From Nocardia tengchongensis (GTDB taxonomy: Bacteria > Actinomycetota > Actinomycetes > Mycobacteriales > Mycobacteriaceae): 64,000 bases of DNA. The notes under the pieces were generated by a model. That model made no database searches. It saw only the letters and a list, made by a program, of their open reading frames with translations, and had not been told where the DNA came from. The DNA lies in assembly GCF_018362975.1 (NCBI RefSeq), contig NZ_CP074371.1:1922001-1986000 (forward strand). Reading direction: 5' to 3'. Every line of letters begins with the position of its first letter. The stretch's first letter is position 1. The position numbers and the translations under genes were made by a program. This document shows, in pieces, positions 16,471 through 25,645 of this stretch.

Positions 16471-17642
16471 CAGTTGAGCGGCTGCTGCTGCGGGTTGTTC
16501 GGATCCGCCTGCAGCACCGTGTTTCCGCCCGACAGGCTGATGTGCAGGCCGTCCTGGGTGATGTCGATCTTGGTGGGCTTCAATCCCATCGGATAGGTCT
16601 GCAGGCTCTCGGTCATCAATTGCACGATGCCCGAGACCAGATCGGTGGGCAGGCCGATGCCGAGCAGCGAGGCCTGCAGCGTCTCCACCTCGATCTTGTC
16701 GTCCACGATCTTCGGCTTGACCTGCAGCTGGGCCAGGCCGCCCAGCACCGCGAAGCTCAGCGTGCCGGTGTTCGGGTCGGAGGTGGTGGCGGAGACCAGG
16801 CCGGCCATGGTCTTGGTGATGCCGTCGTTGCTCCAGGTGACGTCGGCGCTGGACTTGCCGATGGTGATCTGCTTGCCGCCGTCCTTGGTCTCCAGGTCGT
16901 CGAACGCGGCGTGCACGACCATGCCCTGGGCGGGCCCGAACTTGGAGTCGTCGCTGTCGACGGTCACATGCCCGATCTTGTTGTCGAACATGGTCAGCAG
17001 CACCGGTTTCCAGCCGAACGAGACGTCGATCTTGGAACCCATCTGCGCCTGGAACTGCGAGCTGATGCACTTCTCGGCCTTGTTGCGGGCGTAGGCCTCG
17101 CCGCCCGCGAGCCCGCCCGCCACCAGCATCGCGGCCACCAGGCCGACGATCAGCACGGTCTTCTTGCGGCTGCGGCGGGGACGGGACGGCCCGCCCGGTG
17201 CGGCGCCGAAGCTCGCGGGGGGCGGGGGAGTGCCGGGCGGCTGCTGGGCGCCGCCGGGCGGGGTGAGCGGACCCGAGCCGCCGGCCGGATGGCCGGGGCC
17301 GCCGGGCAGCGCCGCGGTCGCGCCGTTGCCGTTGGCCGCGAAGGCCGTGGTGGTCGCGGTCGGTCCGGTGGTGTGGTTCGGGGTGGGCGCGCCGGGCGCG
17401 TAGGCGGCTTCACCGGGGTGCAGTACCGCGGTGGGCTGCGCGCCGGGATCGGCGGTCGGCTGGTCGCCCGGGGAGGTGGGGTCGTTCCACCATTCGGTGG
17501 GCGCCGCCGGTCCCGTGCCTAGCACTTCGGTGGGCGTGCTGTCCGGTTTACCGAGGTCAACCGGCTGTGCGGTGGCTTCGCCCGGTTGCGCGTCGGGGGT
17601 GTCGCGCTTGGTCGCGTCGTCCGAGGTGGGTTCCGAACTCAT
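16467..17642 (-). CDS. DUF2993 (LmeA-like) membrane-anchored protein, Rv0479c-like
   Basis: Predicted exported lipid- or mannan-related wall protein of 391 residues. A long Pro/Ala/Gly/Thr-rich cytosolic N-terminal region (about residues 1-165) leads to a basic patch (RPRRSRKKT) and one TM helix ([19 protein letters not shown], about 170-188). The rest is the DUF2993 domain, with its Cys ([15 protein letters not shown]), [19 protein letters not shown] and a final Cys. DUF2993 proteins such as LmeA act in mycobacterial lipomannan elongation; transfer of that role here is tentative. The ATG at 17642 (MSSEPTSDD) follows GGGAAG. Its stop overlaps deoC's stop. Confidence 0.85.
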   Translation of the reverse strand: MSSEPTSDDATKRDTPDAQPGEATAQPVDLGKPDSTPTEVLGTGPAAPTEWWNDPTSPGDQPTADPGAQPTAVLHPGEAAYAPGAPTPNHTTGPTATTTAFAANGNGATAALPGGPGHPAGGSGPLTPPGGAQQPPGTPPPPASFGAAPGGPSRPRRSRKKTVLIVGLVAAMLVAGGLAGGEAYARNKAEKCISSQFQAQMGSKIDVSFGWKPVLLTMFDNKIGHVTVDSDDSKFGPAQGMVVHAAFDDLETKDGGKQITIGKSSADVTWSNDGITKTMAGLVSATTSDPNTGTLSFAVLGGLAQLQVKPKIVDDKIEVETLQASLLGIGLPTDLVSGIVQLMTESLQTYPMGLKPTKIDITQDGLHISLSGGNTVLQADPNNPQQQPLNC

Positions 17643-17700
17643 GGGGGCGATTCTTCCCGAGCTTTCTGTGTGAGCTCTGTGCTTCCCGTGAGGGTGTCGG

Positions 17701-17740
17701 CACACGGGTGCGGATTGTGACATAACACACACGGGTGCGG
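17701..17740. repeat. Two 13-bp direct repeats (CACACGGGTGCGG)
   Basis: Identical copies at 17701-17713 and 17728-17740, 27 bases apart, just before the AbiEi-like gene start at 17756 and upstream of the divergent DUF2993 gene. Spacing near 2.5 helical turns and a promoter position suggest a regulator-binding site, possibly self-regulation of the AbiEi-like protein. Confidence 0.7.
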
Positions 17741-17755
17741 CTTATCCTGAATGTC

Positions 17756-18373
17756 ATGGCTGGGAACGCGGCACCGGTGCCGGATCCGGAGAACGGCTGG
17801 CACGTGTTGCGCGAGCAGGCCGGGCGCCACGCGGGGTATTTCACCACCCGGCAGGTGTTGCGCACCGGATGCGAGGTCCGGATTCGGGACGGGTTGCGCG
17901 ACGGCAGCGTGCTGCGTTCGGGGGTGGGATTGCTGCGAATGGCCGACTGGCCGGACGGGCCGCTCGACGAGTACGCCATGTGGTCGGCCTGGTTCGACGG
18001 CGCGGCGGCGGTCTCCCATCACAGTGCGGCCGAACTGCACGGGCTCGGGCGGTTGCGGCCGCGGTTCGTGCACCTGTCGGCGCGGGTCGGGCGGTTTCCG
18101 CTGTCGCCGCGCCTGGTGGTGCTGCGGCGCAGCTTCGCGCGCAAAGATGTGGAGTCGGCGGGCGCGTTCCTCGTGACGACGCCGCTGCGCACCGTGCTGG
18201 ATCTGGCCGAGGCCGGGATCGGGCAGGCCGCGCTGGACGAGGTGGTGTCCGACGCAGTGGCCATCCACCGCTGCGCGCGGGCCGAGATCCGTTCCGCCAG
18301 TGCGGCTCTGGAACCCGCCACCGCGGCCCGGCTGCATCGCGCGCTGTCCCGCGCCCAGGAAGACTCACGGTAG
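17756..18373 (+). CDS. AbiEi-antitoxin-like winged-helix protein
   Basis: Protein of 205 residues resembling the family annotated as type IV antitoxin AbiEi-like regulators. The N-terminus (WHVLREQAGRHAGYFTTRQV, then VRIRDGLRDGSVLRSGVGLLR) is the family's winged helix; the middle has AVSHHSAAELHGLG and the C-terminal part VTTPLRTVLDLAEAGIG followed by an Arg/Ala helix. No AbiEii-type nucleotidyltransferase toxin gene is beside it, so it is probably a stand-alone regulator. The ATG at 17756 is preceded by two 13-bp direct repeats. Ribosome site weak; an ATG at 17751 is out of frame. Assignment is by pattern and moderate. Confidence 0.65.
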   Translation: MAGNAAPVPDPENGWHVLREQAGRHAGYFTTRQVLRTGCEVRIRDGLRDGSVLRSGVGLLRMADWPDGPLDEYAMWSAWFDGAAAVSHHSAAELHGLGRLRPRFVHLSARVGRFPLSPRLVVLRRSFARKDVESAGAFLVTTPLRTVLDLAEAGIGQAALDEVVSDAVAIHRCARAEIRSASAALEPATAARLHRALSRAQEDSR

Positions 18374-18434
18374 GGATCGCATGCGGCGGGTTTCGAGTTT
18401 TGCGGGAACCGGATTCGTGGCAGGGTGACTGTCC

Positions 18435-19922
18435 ATGGGGACCGGTGCTGGCGTGTGGGATCTGGTGTTTCCGCCAGGCCCGCCCGAACGGATCGCGGAC
18501 ATGTTCTCGGCGGCCGTGGTCGCCGACGCGATCCGGCCCTACGACGCCGATCTGGCGCAATCGGTGGAGACCTGCCGGGACTGGCGGCACGGCTACCACC
18601 GGGTGTTCCGGGGGATGACGGCGCTGGCGATCAGCGCGCCCGAGATCTCGATCGGCATGGCCGAGGCCGGGTTGCGTTCGGTGCGGCACATGCTGCGGTT
18701 CACGGTCGGCCGGACGGTGGCGGCGCTGGACACCGTGGACGTGGACGCCGAAGCCGACGGCAACGGGCTGGAGACCGGCACGGTGGTCGGCGAGGCCGCG
18801 GCGGTGAAACGACTCGAAGTGCCGTGGCGGGGAAAGCTCCTGACCGGGGACGCGCTGCGGCTGCGACTGGCCGACTGGCAGACCCACGGCATCCTGGAAG
18901 CGGATTTCGTGGCCGCGATCGAACGGGTCATCGACCACCCGGAATGGTTGGCGCTGCCCGGTTTCCGGGTGACCGTGATAGGCGCGGGCGCGGAGCTCGG
19001 GCCGCTGCGGCCGCTGCTGAGCTGGGGCGCGGAGGTGCTCGCGGTCGACAAGCCCGGACACGTGCGCTGGGAGCGTTTGCGGGCGGCCGCGCTGGCCCGG
19101 GCGGGCGGGCTGCGCTACCCGGTGGCGGACGGTGAACCCGGCGTCGACATCGCCAGAAGCTTTCCGGCGCTGACCCATTGGATCACCGGGCACGGTGACC
19201 GGCGGCTGGTGCTCGGGCTGTACGCCGGGTTGCCCGGTGCGGCCGGGGTCCGGCTGGCGGTGGCCTCGGATGTGCTGGCCGAGGCGGTGCTGCGGCATCA
19301 CCCCGACGCGGCGCTCGCGCTGCTCGGCTCGCCGACCGACACCTACGCGGTCCCCGCGTCCGTGGTGGCCGCGGCCCGGGATCATCTGGCGCAGCGTGGT
19401 TTCCGCGGCAATGCCCAGGATCTGCTGCATCGGGTCGCGCCGCACTCGCTGTACCGCCTCAACTACGCGCGCCCGATCTTCGACACCGAGGGCGGCGCGT
19501 GGGGTCTGTTCGACAATCTGCCCGCCCTGGCCGGACCGGATTACGCACTGGCCCAACGGCTGCCGCGCTGGCGTGCGGTGCTGGCCCGATCGGCGGGCCA
19601 CCCGGTGTCGTTCACGGTGGCCCCGCCCGCCTGGACCCGCAGTCTCACGCGCGAGAGCGGCTGGCGGGCGGCGGCGTACCGCGCCTCCTCGCGTTTCGGC
19701 ATCGAGATCTTCGACCCGGCGACCGCGCGGACGCTGCTCGCGGCCAAGCTGGTCGCCGATCTGCACGCGACCGGCGAACCGCGAATGTCCAACCCGGAAG
19801 CCCTGTTCGCGGAGGGTGCGGCGCATGGAGGTCTCTGGCGTCAGCCCTTCGCGCCGCGCTCGCTGCTCGCTCCGGCCGCGATCTCCGGCACGGTCCAGGA
19901 GTTGATCCACAAGCTCCACTGA
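18435..19922 (+). CDS. Conserved protein of unknown function with a Rossmann-like segment
   Basis: I do not recognise this 495-residue protein. It starts (ATG 18435) GVWDLVFPPGPPERIADMF and looks soluble, without signal peptide or TM helices. A glycine-rich stretch FRVTVIGAGAELGPLRPLL at about residues 176-194, followed by SWGAEVLAVDK (about 195-205), matches a beta-alpha-beta nucleotide-binding fold: GxGxxxG-like loop, then an acidic residue after the second strand. A second similar segment (VRLAVASDVLAEAVLRHHP, about 276-294) follows. Arg/Trp-rich motifs (CRDWRHGYHRVFRG, LNYARPIFDTEGG) may be active-site loops. Not part of the M. tuberculosis order here. An NAD(P)- or SAM-dependent enzyme is possible but unproven. 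Confidence 0.7.
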   Translation: MGTGAGVWDLVFPPGPPERIADMFSAAVVADAIRPYDADLAQSVETCRDWRHGYHRVFRGMTALAISAPEISIGMAEAGLRSVRHMLRFTVGRTVAALDTVDVDAEADGNGLETGTVVGEAAAVKRLEVPWRGKLLTGDALRLRLADWQTHGILEADFVAAIERVIDHPEWLALPGFRVTVIGAGAELGPLRPLLSWGAEVLAVDKPGHVRWERLRAAALARAGGLRYPVADGEPGVDIARSFPALTHWITGHGDRRLVLGLYAGLPGAAGVRLAVASDVLAEAVLRHHPDAALALLGSPTDTYAVPASVVAAARDHLAQRGFRGNAQDLLHRVAPHSLYRLNYARPIFDTEGGAWGLFDNLPALAGPDYALAQRLPRWRAVLARSAGHPVSFTVAPPAWTRSLTRESGWRAAAYRASSRFGIEIFDPATARTLLAAKLVADLHATGEPRMSNPEALFAEGAAHGGLWRQPFAPRSLLAPAAISGTVQELIHKLH

Positions 19923-19948
19923 TCCGCGCGCATCCGCGCGGATCAGTG
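19917..19948. terminator. 14-bp perfect hairpin overlapping the stop codon
   Basis: CACTGATCCGCGCG and its reverse complement around CATC. The TGA of the unknown gene (19920-19922) is inside the left arm. No T-run follows, so it may act as an mRNA 3' stabiliser or a factor-assisted terminator between the converging genes. Confidence 0.6.
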
Positions 19949-20031
19949 CAGCCTGCGGTCGGCCGGTGGTGCCTCACGACGAGGCCGGGGTGCGGGGACC
20001 ATAGGGGGACAGGGTAACTCGTGGAGTCCGC

Positions 20032-20832
20032 TCAGGGCAGGGGTGCGACGGCGGACCACGGCACCGTCAGCAGGTTGTCGCGCAGGCGGCGGCGGTAGGG
20101 GCGGAGCGGAAAACCCTGCTCGCGCAGCAGGTTCGCGGCGTGTCGCCAGCGCACCCGGGGGCCGTAGGGGGCCAGGGGCGCGGCGACGGCCCAGGCGCGG
20201 TCGGCGGCGGTGAGCAGGGCGTGGATGGGTTCGCCGGGGATATTGCGGTGGATGAGGGCCTTGGGGAGGCGTTCGGCGATGTCGGAGGGGGTGTCGACGG
20301 TGAACGGGTCCCAGGCCAGGGTGAGCGAGAGCGGGCCGGTGCGGTCGAGCAGGATCCAGGCGCAGCGGCGGCCCAGTTCGTCGCAGGTGCCGTCGAGCAG
20401 GAGGCCGTCGGGAGCGAGACCGGACCGGATGGTCGACCAGGCTTCGGGGACAGCGGATTCCGGGTATTGGCGCAGCACGTTGAAGGCGCGCACCAGGGTC
20501 GGGCGCAGGCCCGCGAGTTCGAAACCGCCGCGGGCGAACACCACCCCGTCGCGGCCGGGGACCACGCGTTCGGGATCGATCTCCAGGCCGACCACCCGCA
20601 GATCGGGTCGTACGGTCCGCAGCCGGGCCGCCATTTCCAGCGTGGTGACCGGGCTGGCTCCGTAACCGAGATCCACCACGAGCGGATCCGCGCCGGCCAG
20701 CAATCTCTCGGCGACGAGCGGGTCGTGCATCATCCACCGATCCCCGCGGCGCAGCCTGTTGATCCCGGTGGTGCCGCGGGTGATGGTCCCGATGGGCTTG
20801 GTTACCCGGCGGGGCGCTGCTGATCCAGCCAA
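20032..20832 (-). CDS. Class I SAM-dependent methyltransferase family protein
   Basis: Predicted methyltransferase-fold protein of about 266 residues. After TRGTTGINRLRRGDRWM comes the SAM-binding motif I VVDLGYGASPVTTLEMA (about residues 52-68), the acidic motif II VVGLEID (about 81-87) and a motif IV-like LLLDGTCDELGRR. The actinobacterial family starts with the TRGTTGxNRLRR segment, so the start must lie upstream of it; the best in-frame codon is TTG at 20832, which overlaps the preceding DUF2505 gene by 31 bases. The start is uncertain. Substrate unknown. It seems to be co-transcribed with the DUF2505 genes. Confidence 0.75.
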   Translation of the reverse strand: MAGSAAPRRVTKPIGTITRGTTGINRLRRGDRWMMHDPLVAERLLAGADPLVVDLGYGASPVTTLEMAARLRTVRPDLRVVGLEIDPERVVPGRDGVVFARGGFELAGLRPTLVRAFNVLRQYPESAVPEAWSTIRSGLAPDGLLLDGTCDELGRRCAWILLDRTGPLSLTLAWDPFTVDTPSDIAERLPKALIHRNIPGEPIHALLTAADRAWAVAAPLAPYGPRVRWRHAANLLREQGFPLRPYRRRLRDNLLTVPWSAVAPLP

Positions 20833-21317
20833 ACCTTCGTCACCTCGGCTTCGGCGCGGAACAGGTCCACCAGATTCACCAGCATCAGCTGTTCGAGCCT
20901 GCGCCCGAAGAACGGAACATTGACCTGGGCCCGCGAGGAGGTGCGCAGGGTGCAGCCGGTCTCGGTGGGGAACAGCCGCATGCTGCCGCCGAGAGTGCCG
21001 GGGCTGCCGGGGATTTCGGCGGTGTATTCGCCGGTCACCTCGGGTCCGTAGGGCCCGTAGGTTTCGCGGCGGGTGATCACCATGTCCTTGTGCACGACCA
21101 TCTGCGCCATCTCGGGCAGGGTGTCGCGGGGGAGCACGTGCCGCAGTTCGACGGTGATGCCGTCGTCGCCGGAGGCGAGATTGACGATGTCGTTCGGGGA
21201 GTGCTTGCGCAGTTCCTCGATGCGGGCATCCCAGTGCTCGCGGTTGGTCATCGCCGCGTACACCTCGTGGGTGGTACGCAACGGATACCGCGCGGAGTAG
21301 TCGAGTCGGCGGGCCAC
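20802..21317 (-). CDS. DUF2505 family protein (copy 1)
   Basis: Conserved actinobacterial protein of 171 residues with a START/SRPBCC-like helix-grip architecture. The N-terminal pattern is LDYSARYPLRTTHEVYAAMT followed by REHWDARIEEL, and the C-terminal one is VNVPFFGRRLEQLMLVNLVD. The family probably binds a hydrophobic ligand in a central cavity; no function is established. The next gene upstream is a second, diverged copy with the same two end motifs, so the pair is a tandem duplication. M. tuberculosis has a single DUF2505 gene (Rv0481c) beside murB. Overlaps the start of the methyltransferase gene. Confidence 0.85.
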   Translation of the reverse strand: MARRLDYSARYPLRTTHEVYAAMTNREHWDARIEELRKHSPNDIVNLASGDDGITVELRHVLPRDTLPEMAQMVVHKDMVITRRETYGPYGPEVTGEYTAEIPGSPGTLGGSMRLFPTETGCTLRTSSRAQVNVPFFGRRLEQLMLVNLVDLFRAEAEVTKVWLDQQRPAG

Positions 21318-21348
21318 GATCGCTCAGGTTACTGCCGGGCGACTCCGG

Positions 21349-21834
21349 TCAGTGTGAACTCAGCCAATTGTCGGTGAACTCGGCCTCGCGCTCCAGCAGT
21401 TCGGTGAGGTGCTGCTGGATGGCCGCCTCGATCTTCTTGCCGAAGAGCGGGATCTTGACCTCGATGGTCGCGTCCACCACGAAGGTGGAGCCGGAGCCGT
21501 CCTCGGTGACGGTCAGGCTGCCGGTGATGGTCGCCGGCGCGCCGTCCACGTACGCCTCGACGGTGCCGCCGCTGCCGTGCCAGATCTCGGTGCGCGGAAT
21601 GGTCAGGCCGTCCGGCTTGATCGCGGTGATCTGCGCGGGCAGCTCGGAGGCCGGGATGGTCTGCACCATGTCCACGCGCACCTGGTCACCGTTGATCGCG
21701 AGGCTGTCGATGCGGGCATTGGGCCCGCCGACCGCCTCGATACGGTCCTTCCAGTACTGCTCGTTCGCGAACGCAGCGCGCACCGCGGCCATGGGATGAG
21801 TCGAGTGCCCAGTGAAGGCCAGAGGTGTCGCCAT
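21349..21834 (-). CDS. DUF2505 family protein (copy 2, Rv0481c-like)
   Basis: Conserved 161-residue protein, the second DUF2505 member and the one in the Rv0481c position, divergent from murB. Pattern: [18 protein letters not shown] and [13 protein letters not shown] at the N-terminus, [19 protein letters not shown] at the C-terminus, with a beta-rich middle, i.e. the SRPBCC-like fold. The ATG at 21834 was chosen because it matches the family start; upstream extension would run into the murB promoter. Only 26 bases separate it from the murB start, so the two share a short divergent promoter. Possible lipid-binding role, not shown. Confidence 0.87.
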   Translation of the reverse strand: MATPLAFTGHSTHPMAAVRAAFANEQYWKDRIEAVGGPNARIDSLAINGDQVRVDMVQTIPASELPAQITAIKPDGLTIPRTEIWHGSGGTVEAYVDGAPATITGSLTVTEDGSGSTFVVDATIEVKIPLFGKKIEAAIQQHLTELLEREAEFTDNWLSSH

Positions 21835-21860
21835 GGTCGGACAGGCTACCGTCTGTGCCT

Positions 21861-22970
21861 GTGCGTACTTCTCGGGTGGTGTCCTTCGACGACCTGCGGG
21901 ACCTGCTGGCGGCGACCGGCGCGCGACTGCGTGCGGGCGTGCCGCTGGCGGAGCTGACGACCCTGCGGGTCGGCGGCCCGGCCACGGTCGCGGACTGCGC
22001 GACCACCGAAGCACTGGTGGCGACGGTCCGGGAACTGGACGCGGCCGGCATCCCGCTGCTGCTCATCGCGGGCGGCTCCAACCTGTTGATCGGTGACGAC
22101 GGCTTCGACGGTGTCGTGGTCCGGATCGCGACCGAGGGCGTGGAGATCGGCGCGGACTCCGTCATCGCCGAGGCGGGCGCGAATTGGGACGCGGTGGTGG
22201 CCGCGACCGTGGCCGCGGGGTTCGGCGGCCTCGAATGCCTGTCCGGCATCCCGGGTTCCGCGGGCGCCACGCCGGTGCAGAATGTCGGCGCGTACGGCGT
22301 CGAGGTGGCGAGTTTGCTGCGCCGGGTGCGGTTGCTGGACCGCGCGACCGGCGAGATCCGCTGGGTCGAACCGGGGGAGCTCGGATTCGGTTACCGCACT
22401 TCGATTCTCAAGCACAGCGACGCCGCGGTGGTGCTGGCCGTCGAATTCGCGCTGCGTGCGGACGGTTCCAGCGCGCCGCTGGGGTATCGGGAGCTGGCGA
22501 GCGCGCTGGGCGCGGCCGAGGGCGAGTCCCGGCCGGCGGCCGATGTGCGTGAGGTGGTGCTGCGGTTGCGGGCGGGCAAGGGGATGGTGCTGGACCCCGC
22601 CGATCACGACACCTGGAGTGCTGGTTCGTTTTTCACCAATCCCGTGATTCCGGAGGAGCGGGTCGAGGCGGTGCGCGCCGCGATCGCGTCACATCTGGGC
22701 GCGGATGTGGCCGTGCCCACCTACCCGGCCGAGGGCGGGGTAAAGTTCTCGGCGGGCTGGCTCATCGAGCGCGCCGGCTTCGCCAAGGGCTTTCCGGGCG
22801 ACGGGTCTCCGGCGCGGTTGTCGACCAAACACACGCTGGCGCTGACCAATCGGGGCGCGGCTACCGCGACCGATCTGGCGACCCTCGCCCGCACGGTTCG
22901 CGAAGGGGTAGCTGAGCGCTTCGGCATTCATCTGGAACCCGAACCCGTGACCGTGGGAGTGAGCCTGTAG
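21861..22970 (+). CDS. murB: UDP-N-acetylenolpyruvoylglucosamine reductase
   Basis: FAD-dependent reduction of UDP-GlcNAc-enolpyruvate to UDP-MurNAc, an essential early step of peptidoglycan synthesis in the cytosol. The 369-residue protein has the FAD-binding motifs [23 protein letters not shown] and [20 protein letters not shown], the catalytic Ser region ([10 protein letters not shown]) and the substrate-binding YRTSI. The GTG start at 21861 ([10 protein letters not shown]) has no clear ribosome site; GTG codons at 21876 and 21879 are alternatives. The next gene is the LprQ-type L,D-transpeptidase, so two wall enzymes are adjacent, as in M. tuberculosis. Confidence 0.96.
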   Translation: MRTSRVVSFDDLRDLLAATGARLRAGVPLAELTTLRVGGPATVADCATTEALVATVRELDAAGIPLLLIAGGSNLLIGDDGFDGVVVRIATEGVEIGADSVIAEAGANWDAVVAATVAAGFGGLECLSGIPGSAGATPVQNVGAYGVEVASLLRRVRLLDRATGEIRWVEPGELGFGYRTSILKHSDAAVVLAVEFALRADGSSAPLGYRELASALGAAEGESRPAADVREVVLRLRAGKGMVLDPADHDTWSAGSFFTNPVIPEERVEAVRAAIASHLGADVAVPTYPAEGGVKFSAGWLIERAGFAKGFPGDGSPARLSTKHTLALTNRGAATATDLATLARTVREGVAERFGIHLEPEPVTVGVSL

Positions 22971-23034
22971 CGGGTGGCTTCGGCCAGCAGAACAGCGTCC
23001 GGGATACACGGTTTGCGGGGGTAGGGTCGAACAA

Positions 23035-24270
23035 GTGAGTAATCGAGGACTGTCCCGCCGGTCGGCCATGCGGGCCGCACTGGTGGCGTCGACAGCGGTC
23101 ATCGCGGCGGCGTGTTCGTCGTCCGGCAAGGGCGGCGGCACGGCAAAACCGGCCGAACCCGTCGCGAGCGTGAAACTGGAACCGGCCGCCGGAACCGAGC
23201 ACGTCAACCCGACTGTGCCGGTGTCGGTCACCGTCACCAACGGCCGCATCGACCAGCTGGCGCTGACCAACGCCAACGGCAAACAGGTAACCGGCACCTT
23301 CGATGCCGCTCGCAGCAAGTTCACGGTGAACGAGCCGCTCGGGTACGGCGTCACCTATACCTGGTCGGGCACCGCCATCGGCACCGACAACAAGCCGGTC
23401 GCCATCGACGGCAAGTTCAGCACCGTCAGCCCCAAGAACACCGCCCCCGCCACCGTCAATATCGGTGACGGGCAGGAGGTCGGCATCGCGGCCTCGATCA
23501 TGCTCCAGTTCAAGGGGCACATCGAGAACAAGGCCGCCGTCGAGAAGGCGCTCACCGTCACCGCCACCCCGGCCACCGAAGGTTCGTGGGCCTGGCTGCA
23601 GGACGACAACGGCGGGTCCCGCGTGCACTGGCGGCCCCGCGAATACTGGCAGCCCGGCACCACCGTGCACCTGGGCGCCAAGCTCTACGGCCTGGACATG
23701 GGCGGCGGCCTGTTCGGCGACTCCGACCTCACCTCCGACTTCCGCATCGGCCGCTCCCAGATCGTGAAGGCGGCCGCGCCCACCCACCGCGTGCAGGTGC
23801 TGCGCGACGGCGCGATCCTGTTCGACTTCGCGTGCAGCTACGGCGAAGGCAATGAGGACCGCAATGTCACTCGCTCCGGCATCCACGTGGTGACCGAGAA
23901 GTACGAGGACTTCATGATGTCGAACCCGCCGTTCTACACGAATGTGCGGGAACGCTGGGCGGTGCGCATCTCCAACAATGGCGAGTTCATTCACGCCAAT
24001 CCGCAATCGGCCTCCGCCCAGGGCAATTCGAACGTCACCAACGGCTGCATCAACCTCAGCACCGCCGACGCCCAGGCCTACTTCCCGACCGCCCTCTACG
24101 GCGACCCGGTCGAGGTCACCGGAACCCGCATCCAGCTGTCCGCGGCCGACGGCGACATCTACGACTGGACCATGGACTGGGAAACCTGGAAGGGCCTGTC
24201 GGCCCTGCAGGGCGAGCCGCACCAGATCTCGGCCACCCCGCTCCCGCCCCAGCCCGTCGGCGGTCGCTGA
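23035..24270 (+). CDS. lprQ: L,D-transpeptidase lipoprotein (LprQ/LdtMt5-like)
   Basis: Exported lipoprotein that cross-links peptidoglycan 3-3 or anchors proteins. The 411-residue protein has a signal peptide with twin Arg (LSRRSAMRAAL) and a lipobox ending at Cys27 (TAVIAAACSSS), two Ig-like domains (about residues 45-245), then the YkuD catalytic domain with His320 (FIHANPQSA) and the nucleophile Cys338 in NVTNGCINLS, the HxX14-17-SxGC-type motif with N in place of S. An aromatic C-terminal extension (DWTMDWETWKGL) is typical of mycobacterial Ldts. The GTG start is at 23035. It follows murB closely. Confidence 0.92.
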   Translation: MSNRGLSRRSAMRAALVASTAVIAAACSSSGKGGGTAKPAEPVASVKLEPAAGTEHVNPTVPVSVTVTNGRIDQLALTNANGKQVTGTFDAARSKFTVNEPLGYGVTYTWSGTAIGTDNKPVAIDGKFSTVSPKNTAPATVNIGDGQEVGIAASIMLQFKGHIENKAAVEKALTVTATPATEGSWAWLQDDNGGSRVHWRPREYWQPGTTVHLGAKLYGLDMGGGLFGDSDLTSDFRIGRSQIVKAAAPTHRVQVLRDGAILFDFACSYGEGNEDRNVTRSGIHVVTEKYEDFMMSNPPFYTNVRERWAVRISNNGEFIHANPQSASAQGNSNVTNGCINLSTADAQAYFPTALYGDPVEVTGTRIQLSAADGDIYDWTMDWETWKGLSALQGEPHQISATPLPPQPVGGR

Positions 24271-24310
24271 AAACCTTTGCGCTGGTTGCCGACCCGGATA
24301 GGGTCGGCGG

Positions 24311-25645
24311 GTGCGCGCGCTGAGCCCTTCCGAGCGATGGTTCTGGATCATCGACCGGCTGTCCCCGGCGAATTGCAGCGCGCGCATTCGCGTACACGGG
24401 CGGATTCCCGCCGGGCGGCTGGAATCCGCCGCGGCGGCGCTGGTCGCGGAATATCCGTTGCTGCGCATGGGGATTTCCGACAACGCCAGCCGTGATCCGT
24501 GGTTTCGGCCGCTCCCGGAGCCCGGAATTCCGGTGCGGCGGATGGAATCCCGCGATTCCGAGGCGTGGGAGCACCTACTCGACGCCGAAATGGCGGAGCC
24601 GATCGATTCCCGGAACGGGCCGGCGCGCATCACCGATATCGTCGTCGGGGCCGGGACCGACGGCGAATTCCACGACATCGTTCTCACGGTCTCCCACATC
24701 ATCGCCGATGGCCGCTCCCTGATTGCGTTGCTGCGCAAGCTGATCGACCACGCGGCCGCGGACACGCCCACCCCGGCACCGCCGCGGGCTCCGGTTCCGC
24801 CCGCGGACGACCTGATTCCCGCCGGGGCGCGTGGACTCTGGAGGTGGGCGTATACGACGCTGGCCGACCAGATCGCGGGCATGCTGCATCGTCCCGTGCT
24901 GCTGTCGGGTGTGGAAGCGCCACTGCCGGTGCGCCGGACCCGGGTCGTGCATCGTGTGCTGGATCAGGAGGCCTTGGCGCACTTGGTAGTCGATTGCCGC
25001 ACCGCCGGGGTGACCGTGCACGGGGCGCTGGCCGCCGCGGTGGCCGACGTGGTCGGCCGCACGCGCTCCGATGGCCCGGGTGCCGGGGCACGCGGCGTCG
25101 TGGGCGTCGGATCGCCGGTGGACTTCCGGGAATCGCTCACTCCGCGACCGGATTCCGAGGAGTTGGGGGTCTACGCACCGGTTCTGGTGGGATTCGTGCC
25201 GTTCGGGCCGGGCGTCTCGCTGTGGGATGCGGCGCGGGCGGCGAAGCGGCAGTTGGAGCGCGGGGTGCGGCAGCGGCGGCACCTGGCCACGGTGGCGGGG
25301 ATGCGGTTCGGGACGCCGCGGGCGCTGGAATCCGGTCGGCGGCTGGCGGAAATGGTGGATCGGCGGGCGCCGTGGAATGTGTCGGTCACCAATCTCGGAC
25401 GGGTCGACCTTCCGGAAAAGGTTGGGGAGTGGCGGCTTTCGGGGCTGCGGCTGGCCGCGTCGAATTCTTGTGTGAGTGTGCTGACGGTCGCGGTCACGAC
25501 GGCGCACGAGGAAATGCACCTCGGGTTCTGCTACGCGGACCCGGTGGTGACCGAGTCGCGGGTGGCGGATTTCGCGGACGCCGTGCTGGCCGCGCTGCGG
25601 CAGCGCCCGGATCCGTCAGCCGAGTCGGGTCAAGAGGGCGCGTAG
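24311..25645 (+). CDS. Condensation-domain / PapA-type acyltransferase
   Basis: Predicted CoA- or carrier-dependent acyltransferase of 444 residues, related to polyketide-associated PapA enzymes and non-ribosomal condensation domains. The active-site HxxxDG motif is at residues 129-134 (TVSHIIADGRS); the first His of the HHxxxDG form is Ser here, which is tolerated in the family because the second His is the base. The C-terminal half has VGSPVDFRESL and the late NVSVTNLGRVDLP bridge motif (DFGWG equivalent region). GTG start at 24311. It is convergent with the acyl-AMP ligase and their 3' ends overlap by 30 bases, so it probably completes the adjacent lipid cluster by esterifying its product. 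Confidence 0.82.
   Translation: MRALSPSERWFWIIDRLSPANCSARIRVHGRIPAGRLESAAAALVAEYPLLRMGISDNASRDPWFRPLPEPGIPVRRMESRDSEAWEHLLDAEMAEPIDSRNGPARITDIVVGAGTDGEFHDIVLTVSHIIADGRSLIALLRKLIDHAAADTPTPAPPRAPVPPADDLIPAGARGLWRWAYTTLADQIAGMLHRPVLLSGVEAPLPVRRTRVVHRVLDQEALAHLVVDCRTAGVTVHGALAAAVADVVGRTRSDGPGAGARGVVGVGSPVDFRESLTPRPDSEELGVYAPVLVGFVPFGPGVSLWDAARAAKRQLERGVRQRRHLATVAGMRFGTPRALESGRRLAEMVDRRAPWNVSVTNLGRVDLPEKVGEWRLSGLRLAASNSCVSVLTVAVTTAHEEMHLGFCYADPVVTESRVADFADAVLAALRQRPDPSAESGQEGA

Noticed and set aside
17756..18373. Complete AbiE type IV toxin-antitoxin system
   Set aside because: No nucleotidyltransferase (AbiEii) gene on either side.
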